IMG/VR virus record: IMGVR_UViG_3300027881_000055 | Coordinates: 1 to 29,449 of that record | Length of the DNA stretch: 29,449 nucleotides | DNA from: a virus | Strand: one strand, 5' to 3' | Shown here: positions 25,112-29,449 of the stretch, one piece after another | Position numbering within the stretch: the stretch's first letter is position 1 | Layout of the letters: each line of letters begins with the position of its first letter | Translations under genes and position numbers: made by a program | The notes under the pieces: generated by a model | What the model saw: only the letters and a program-made list of their open reading frames with translations | Databases searched by the model: none | What the model was told of the DNA's origin: nothing

Positions 25112-27443
25112 CGATCCTGCTTATCGAGATAACGCCACCTGTCGTGGTCATCTCGCCCTCACCCTCAGCTGTCTTGATAGGCGTTGCCCCACCATCCCTG
25201 ACCCGCATGAAGTGATCGCGGTTCGCATCGTAGACATAGCTGAACGTGTCCGATGTACCAGTGGCTACGTAGTCAAGGTAGCCAACAAACACGTTGTCAG
25301 TGTTAAGCGCGTTGTTGCCACTGAAGTCCGTTTGAGGAATGGTGAAGGTGTCAGCCGTGGTATCGAACGCTGTGTACCTGTGTAGCGAGTACAGGCCATC
25401 AGCTCGCTCGATGCGGATGCTGCCCTTTGTGCCACCAGCAGTAAGTGGAGTATCGGGCGGCAGCGGGTCATTCACCGTAACCGTGGTCACGTTGGTTGCC
25501 GACAGCGTGCCGTTCAGTGTCATCTGGCTGAAGTTGATGTCCAGATTCGTGGCGTGCTTCTCGGTGACCAGAACGTAGTCATCAGTGATGAAGCCAGAGG
25601 CTGTCATGGTGACGGTGTTCGGTGGCGTGATCGGGTTGTTCTGCAAGTCGAAGAACTTGTCAGACGATGACGTGTCTCCAGCTTCCATACCAAAACCGTA
25701 TGCACCGATCAGTGCTGAACCAGTCGAAGCACCGACGAACGGAGTTGATACCGCACGCTCTGTCGCATCTGCGCTCAGCGTGTAGAAGTCCGTATGATCA
25801 GTGGCGTCGTACACGATGGTGTTATCCACCGGCACAACACCCTTGGTCACCTGTCCATAAAACACACCAGCAGCGCCCTGATCATCGAATGCCAGCACCT
25901 TCAGCTCACCGACAGAGAGTTGCAGGTCGCCGCCTGTTGGTGCTACCGCAGTTGCGGTCGTGCCCGATGACTGACCAGTGAAGGTCTCCGTACCAATCGT
26001 GCCTTCCTCAAGGTCGATGATCAACGACAGCCCCACTGTATCGACACCCAGCACCCTGCCCTTCCACACTGGTGGGTCTGTGTCTTCATGCACTGCCTCA
26101 CCGACCGTGAACGGACCACCACCGACTGCACCGTGATCAAGGAACGTGCCATACACGTGCTTGTCGTTGGTTGCCGTGGTGGGAGCGCCTGTCTCCAGAT
26201 CATAGGGCACCGAGATGTTCGGACCACGATGCAGCTCCCCGTTCTCACCTTGCAGTGTCTCGGTGGTTGTGTCAGCTGATGCGTGCTTCAGGTACTCGTA
26301 GAACGTGTTGATGTCCTGCACACCACGTGTCCACTCCGAGTAGTACTCTTCGGTTGAGCCATCACCAGAGATGTCGATCTCCCTGAGACCTTCGGTGTTG
26401 GTCACGTCTACGATTGCATCAATGGCAGGCCACAACGTAGTGTTGTTCAGGTCACCAGTGTCACTCAGGGCAAGGACGTTGTTGCCGGGGTTGGTGCCGT
26501 TGATCGGGAACTCACCGAAGGTGAAATTGTAGCGTCGGTTCTGTCCCAGCAGCCTGCGTCGGTTGATGTCCACACCGTCTTCTCTGATCTTGATCATGAA
26601 GCGGTGCGAGATACCCTGACCAGCGTCGAAGTTGATGCCCTTGCAGATGTTGTAAGCGTCCGCGCTCTCCCACGTATCACCAGTGCCACCGTACAGATCG
26701 TCCACCGTGATGGTCGTCGCAGTATTGGAAACAATCGTGCCGACACAACCATCAGTGGTGTTCTTGATCCAGTAGCCTATCCACTCATCCGTAGTCCAGC
26801 TCTGAGTTGAGTCAGTCAGGACCGTGGCGCTGCTGCCACCAGTGTGAGTGCCACCCTGCCAGCCATAGTTCCAGTAGTCATCAGTGACAATCGAGCCGTC
26901 CTTCACCACCTGAATGTGAACGTCCTGATTACCGAAGTTGACGATACCATCCCAGCGCTCTTCCAAAGGACCACTGCCCTGCGTGATTGAGCCATCGTAG
27001 AGATGCTCGATCTCAGTCGCTGTGACGTTGTACGTGACACCACTCGTGCCACTCCAATCCTTCAGCGTGATGATGTTGTCAGTTGATCGGTTGGTCGCCT
27101 CTTGGTCGATGATGTCATGCTCGTCATCGTCAGCGAACTCTGGATCATCAGCGAGCGCTCCGATCCATCTGTGGAATTGGATCACGGTTGCATAGGATGC
27201 AATCTGTGTCGCAGTGCCGGTCGTGCCACCACCAACACCTGTCGCCTCAAAGCGCACACCTACTGTGTCGGATGCAGCCCCGATTGCTACGAAGTCGGTG
27301 TCACCGACTACTCTGATCATGTAGTAATCACCGACGACGAAATTGGTGGTCGTAATAACAGAGCCGCCAGTATGGTCGTAACCGATGTACCTGATATTGC
27401 CGGTCGCTCTGTCGATTGACCAGTCGTCGTTTACCATTGGCAT
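25101..27443 (-). CDS. Large virion protein, fibre-like
   Basis: The 780-residue product contains recurrent phage-virion motifs. At residues 38-80, GDYYMIRVVGDTDFVAIGAASDT then VGVRFEATGVGGGTTGTA form a well-known small beta repeat of fibres. Then ATVIQFHRWIGALADD and RSTDNIITLKDW, HLYDGSITQ, WDGIVNFG and VHIQVVKDGSIV (85-190) follow, a pattern I associate with a conserved family of structural proteins of environmental siphoviruses and podoviruses. The middle part has GFTVGE-type strands and DPPVWKGRVLG (about 455), and the C-terminal region (700-780) is beta-rich. GAGGAC lies eight bases upstream of the ATG. Together with the 174-residue and 639-residue proteins it suggests a second set of appendage genes upstream of the terminase. 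Confidence 0.6.
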   Translation of the reverse strand: MPMVNDDWSIDRATGNIRYIGYDHTGGSVITTTNFVVGDYYMIRVVGDTDFVAIGAASDTVGVRFEATGVGGGTTGTATQIASYATVIQFHRWIGALADDPEFADDDEHDIIDQEATNRSTDNIITLKDWSGTSGVTYNVTATEIEHLYDGSITQGSGPLEERWDGIVNFGNQDVHIQVVKDGSIVTDDYWNYGWQGGTHTGGSSATVLTDSTQSWTTDEWIGYWIKNTTDGCVGTIVSNTATTITVDDLYGGTGDTWESADAYNICKGINFDAGQGISHRFMIKIREDGVDINRRRLLGQNRRYNFTFGEFPINGTNPGNNVLALSDTGDLNNTTLWPAIDAIVDVTNTEGLREIDISGDGSTEEYYSEWTRGVQDINTFYEYLKHASADTTTETLQGENGELHRGPNISVPYDLETGAPTTATNDKHVYGTFLDHGAVGGGPFTVGEAVHEDTDPPVWKGRVLGVDTVGLSLIIDLEEGTIGTETFTGQSSGTTATAVAPTGGDLQLSVGELKVLAFDDQGAAGVFYGQVTKGVVPVDNTIVYDATDHTDFYTLSADATERAVSTPFVGASTGSALIGAYGFGMEAGDTSSSDKFFDLQNNPITPPNTVTMTASGFITDDYVLVTEKHATNLDINFSQMTLNGTLSATNVTTVTVNDPLPPDTPLTAGGTKGSIRIERADGLYSLHRYTAFDTTADTFTIPQTDFSGNNALNTDNVFVGYLDYVATGTSDTFSYVYDANRDHFMRVRDGGATPIKTAEGEGEMTTTGGVISISRIDDI

Positions 27444-27484
27444 GATTTAAGTCCTCATAGTTCTCATTGGCCCCTGTATTGAAT

Positions 27485-27497
27485 CGCTCTTCCGATC
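27485..27497. other. 13-base match to a common sequencing adapter
   Basis: CGCTCTTCCGATC reads on the plus strand, identical to the 3' part of the Illumina adapter tail that ends GCTCTTCCGATCT; the next base here is A instead of T. It lies across the stop codon of the 27496-27810 gene in the 52-base gap before the 780-residue gene. It may be chance or an assembly remnant. The remainder of that gap holds only the ribosome-binding site of the following gene. Confidence 0.6.
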
Positions 27498-27810
27498 ACG
27501 TCTTACCGTAGTTCGGGTCGTCCTTACGTTTGTTGTAGGTGGTGACCATGGATGCACCAGCTTCACCGATCTTGTCCCAACCAGAGCCGGTCATCTCTTC
27601 AGGTGACTTCGCTGGCTCAGCCTTGGCTTCTTTCTGCTTCGGCTGCTTGCCTTTCTTCTCCAGCGCTGCTTTGGCATCAACACCACCAGCACCTTCGTCG
27701 CTGGGCTTGATGTCCTTGCCTGCTCCCATGCCCGTCTTAGAGCGCCTGACTCGTCCACCACCATCAACTGCTTGAGGTGGCCTGCAACATTCTTTCGCTG
27801 ATCTGCCCAT
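27496..27810 (-). CDS. Small charged protein, unknown
   Basis: The 104-residue product is Lys/Ala/Gly/Glu/Pro-rich with low complexity (AKAALEKKGKQPKQKEAKAEPAK) and a short C-terminal segment GWDKIGEAGASMVTTYNKR. It looks disordered in the middle. The start overlaps the preceding stop as TAATG. No family is recognised. The stop codon falls in the adapter-like string at 27485-27497, so the true C-terminus might differ if that string is an artefact. Confidence 0.5.
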   Translation of the reverse strand: MGRSAKECCRPPQAVDGGGRVRRSKTGMGAGKDIKPSDEGAGGVDAKAALEKKGKQPKQKEAKAEPAKSPEEMTGSGWDKIGEAGASMVTTYNKRKDDPNYGKT

Positions 27811-28076
27811 TACTTCTTCCTCTTGATCTTGTGTGTCTTGGTGCCCGAACGAAGTCGAGCCACGTCATCTCTCTCTGGCTCAGGGTTGCCACCGACCTTG
27901 CGGGACATGCGCCGTCCTGTCTTTGTGAGACTGGTCGCTTCAAGCACCCGACCAACCTTGCTCCTGAGTGTCTTCTTGTGTGCCTTTGCCTTCGCCTTCT
28001 TCTTGCCTGCCGCTGCTGCCTTCTTGGTCTTGCGCAGCTGGTGAACCTTGCCGCCTGATCGGTATGTATCTGCCAC
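27810..28076 (-). CDS. Lysine/alanine-rich basic protein, histone H1-like tail
   Basis: The 88-residue product is very basic: TKKAAAAGKKKAKAKAHKKT at about 17-36, then GRVLEATSLTKTGRRMSRK and a final THKIKRKK. It has the composition of a nucleic-acid-binding protein like bacterial histone H1-like or phage internal DNA-condensing proteins. Start is GTG at 28076 with AGGAG seven bases upstream. It is placed among virion genes, so packaging with the genome or binding host nucleic acid is possible; this is inference from composition alone. Confidence 0.55.
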   Translation of the reverse strand: MADTYRSGGKVHQLRKTKKAAAAGKKKAKAKAHKKTLRSKVGRVLEATSLTKTGRRMSRKVGGNPEPERDDVARLRSGTKTHKIKRKK

Positions 28077-28085
28077 GTCTGTCTC

Positions 28086-28670
28086 CTATGAGTAACTGAG
28101 CGATGCTCGGTTGTTCCAGATATTGTCGTAGTTGTCGTTGCCATCAGCCCAGAGGATGGTCACGTCACCGTCCACTGCGATGGTGATCTCTTCACATCGC
28201 CATGAGGCTGCTGCTGTTGAGGTGCCGGGAACCGCATTGCCCCGATAGATAGTCTCTGGGGATGCGCCGTCTGTGTCAGTTCGTACTGTCTGTGCCACTG
28301 CTGGACTCCCGATTAGATTCCATGACCCAGCCACCTTCTCGTAGATGTCACCGTTGTCACCGTCGATGTACACGTCACCATCAATGCCAAGTCCTGCGCT
28401 GGGTGCGCCATTGCCTGTGAGTACGCTCGTACCGTCAGCACCATCAGCGCCGGGTGAGCCTGACGAGCCGGTGTCACCCTTCTCGCCGTCTTCACCTTGC
28501 GGACCACGTGGTGGGACATCAGAGATGAGACCCAGCTCATAGCCCTCTTCGTAGGCTTGCCAGCTCTTGCCGACTACTGCTTGATCGTAGGGATTGTCGC
28601 GATCACGACCGAACAGGGCTGTGTTGAACCCTTGGTCGAATGCGATCTTTGATTGTCCCGAATATGCCAT
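28086..28670 (-). CDS. Collagen-like virion protein
   Basis: The product is 194 residues from the chosen ATG (28670; GGGG just upstream; a GTG at 28685 adds five residues). An N-terminal helical part (AFDQGFNTALFGRDRDNPYDQ, SWQAYEEGYELGL) leads into a collagen-like stretch, GPQGEDGEKGDTGSSGSPG then ADGADG, eight Gly-X-Y triplets at about 55-78. A beta-rich C-terminal part follows with DGDVYIDGDNGDIYEKVAGSWNLIG, a common phage fibre segment, and CEEITIAVDGDVTILWADGNDNY. Gly-X-Y repeats form triple helices in phage fibres. It is the first gene after the promoter candidate. Confidence 0.65.
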   Translation of the reverse strand: MAYSGQSKIAFDQGFNTALFGRDRDNPYDQAVVGKSWQAYEEGYELGLISDVPPRGPQGEDGEKGDTGSSGSPGADGADGTSVLTGNGAPSAGLGIDGDVYIDGDNGDIYEKVAGSWNLIGSPAVAQTVRTDTDGASPETIYRGNAVPGTSTAAASWRCEEITIAVDGDVTILWADGNDNYDNIWNNRASLSYS

Positions 28671-28690
28671 GCACGCGCCCCACACATTGA

Positions 28691-28709
28691 GGGCTGCACA
28701 TAGCAGCCC
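28691..28709 (-). other. GC-rich hairpin in leader of the fibre gene
   Basis: GGGCTGC and GCAGCCC form a perfect 7-bp stem with a five-base loop in the 105-base gap between the 96-residue gene and the fibre gene. No T-run follows on either strand, so it is not a normal intrinsic terminator. A smaller stem GCCA/TGGC lies at 28724-28735. It is probably a leader structure affecting mRNA stability or processing. Confidence 0.55.
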
Positions 28710-28757
28710 CTGTTGCTTGAGTCGCCACCTGTGGCAGGGACATCAGTTGTTGTGAAT

Positions 28758-28766
28758 ACTATACCA
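28758..28766 (-). promoter_or_regulatory. Candidate extended -10 promoter
   Basis: The minus strand reads TGGTATAGT at 28766-28758, a good match to the extended -10 form TGnTATAAT. The hexamer 17 bases upstream is TATGGA, a weak -35, as allowed for extended -10 promoters. Transcription would begin near 28750 and run through the hairpin into the collagen-like gene and the virion operon. It is the best promoter-like site in the few gaps of this window, but chance is not excluded. Confidence 0.4.
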
Positions 28767-28775
28767 GTCGGTGAG

Positions 28776-29033
28776 TCAGTTCCATATGATACGCCCCTGT
28801 CTCAGGTCTTCAATGTCTTCGGCAGTCAGGTCGAATGCCTGCTGCTCCCAGTGGTGATGCCGCACTTCATAGTGATCACCACAGTTGACAACCATGATGC
28901 TGTCACCGGGCTTGGGGCATAGCTTGTAGACGTTGACCGTGCCTTCGGTCTCGTCAATGCCTTCCTTGATCACAGGCTGCTTCTCCTCTCGTATGCACCC
29001 CTGCACAACCATCGTACCGTGTGGCCGTACCAT
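28776..29033 (-). CDS. Small unknown protein
   Basis: From the ATG at 29033 the product is 85 residues (MVRPHGTMVVQGCIREEKQPV...). It contains VYKLCPKPGDSIMVVNCGDHYEVRHHHWEQQ and a C-terminal FDLTAEDIEDLRQGR. It has few Cys and a His-rich patch (RHHHW). No family is recognised. A GTG at 29066 would add 11 residues and overlap the previous gene by 20 bases. Likely a real gene given its amphipathic, protein-like sequence, but it may belong to a different module from the virion genes downstream. Confidence 0.45.
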   Translation of the reverse strand: MVRPHGTMVVQGCIREEKQPVIKEGIDETEGTVNVYKLCPKPGDSIMVVNCGDHYEVRHHHWEQQAFDLTAEDIEDLRQGRIIWN

Positions 29034-29046
29034 TGCAAGCGTCTGT

Positions 29047-29310
29047 CTACGGCACTTCCCATCCACTTCCCATCAGTTCTTGTGTCACGATGAAGCGTCT
29101 AATGCTGCTGCGCTTAGCAACCTGACTGGCGTTCCATGCACGCAGCGCCCACGCATCCATACCTTTCCACTGACCTGTATGTCCAGCACAGTGTGGGTCA
29201 CAGCACACGAAACGAAACTGCCATCTGCCAAGCGCTCTGCTCCACGGTGGATGCTGTCTGCGTGTCTCCACCTCTGGCTCACTGCCACACAGCTCACACG
29301 GCAGAATCAT
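29047..29310 (-). CDS. Lar-like zinc-ribbon protein
   Basis: The 87-residue product has two Cys pairs: LPCELCGSEPEVE (3-15) and VCCDPHCAGHTGQ (35-47), followed by MDAWALRAWNASQ, which fits the pattern PCPFCG...C..C...A...WN of the Lar (restriction alleviation) family. Proteins of that family in phages and the Rac prophage are small zinc ribbons; Lar itself modulates type I restriction. Many relatives have no tested role. It overlaps the upstream partial gene by ATGA. I see the Cys pattern clearly; the anti-restriction role is inference. Confidence 0.6.
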   Translation of the reverse strand: MILPCELCGSEPEVETRRQHPPWSRALGRWQFRFVCCDPHCAGHTGQWKGMDAWALRAWNASQVAKRSSIRRFIVTQELMGSGWEVP

Positions 29311-29449
29311 CGGGCAGTCTGTTTACCTGAAGCAGAGTCCACATTGTCTGTGAGCAGCGCCAGTTCAAATCTGATACGCCTTATCATTGACTCTGGATCG
29401 TCATAACCCTTTGTAATAATCCACTGAACAAGCGATATGAACTGTTTTT
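29307..29449 (-). CDS. Partial gene, 3' end only
   Basis: An open frame enters from the window edge and ends at TGA (29309-29307), giving 46 residues: KQFISLVQWIITKGYDDPES then MIRRIRFELALLTDNVDS, then ASGKQTAR. It is amphipathic and helical, so likely the C-terminus of a real protein. Its stop overlaps the zinc-ribbon start as ATGA, the operon style of this phage. Function cannot be told from this fragment. Confidence 0.55.
   Translation of the reverse strand, partial: KQFISLVQWIITKGYDDPESMIRRIRFELALLTDNVDSASGKQTAR

Noticed and set aside
28238-28520. Collagen-like repeats as a DNA tandem repeat or CRISPR-like array
   Set aside because: Only eight imperfect Gly-X-Y triplets are present and no repeated spacer units are seen.
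28691-28709. Hairpin as an intrinsic terminator
   Set aside because: No T-run follows the stem on either strand.

Overview
The window is one stretch of a tailed double-stranded DNA phage (or prophage) genome. Every gene I can support lies on the minus strand, so transcription and gene order run from base 29449 down to base 1. Genes are packed tightly, with repeated ATGA, TAATG and TGATG stop/start overlaps and Shine-Dalgarno sequences of the GGAG/GAGG type. This points to a bacterial host. The host cannot be named from this sequence. Base composition looks moderate, a little above half G+C by eye. I see no integrase, replication, lysis, tRNA, insertion sequence or CRISPR sequence.

In transcription order the layout is as follows. 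(1) 29449-28776 holds the end of an upstream gene, a Lar-like zinc-ribbon protein and an unknown small protein. (2) 28775-28671 is a gap with an extended -10 promoter candidate and a GC-rich hairpin. (3) 28670-24292 holds a collagen-like fibre protein, two small basic proteins, a large virion protein, and a two-gene cassette of a short sulfotransferase-like protein and a SPOUT-methyltransferase-like protein. (4) 24295-21492 holds a second large fibre-like protein, a coiled-coil protein and a conserved phage structural protein. (5) 21495-13207 is the packaging and head module: terminase large subunit, a small protein, portal, two small proteins, a GroES-like co-chaperonin, scaffold, a conserved head-module protein, a probable decoration protein and the major capsid protein. 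A strong hairpin terminator follows the capsid gene. (6) 13087-13 is the neck and tail module: two putative head/virion proteins, a P22 gp4-like adaptor, a conserved Trp/Pro-motif protein, a C1q-like jelly-roll protein, a second adaptor, a fibre-base protein, a glycine-rich adhesin, a nozzle-like protein and two large tail fibres.

The morphotype is probably podovirus. There are P22-like adaptor and nozzle proteins, and no tape-measure, tail-tube or sheath gene between the capsid and fibre genes. The parts form a virion assembly line: scaffold and co-chaperonin help build the capsid, portal and terminase fill it, the adaptors and nozzle close it, and a large set of beta-rich fibres and adhesins serves host recognition.

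The less ordinary points are the phage-encoded GroES inside the head operon, the sulfotransferase/SPOUT pair among virion genes, a beta-sandwich insertion in the nozzle protein, fibre genes on both sides of the packaging module, and a 13-base string matching a common sequencing adapter at 27485-27497. All assignments come from reading motifs by eye; no database search was run.
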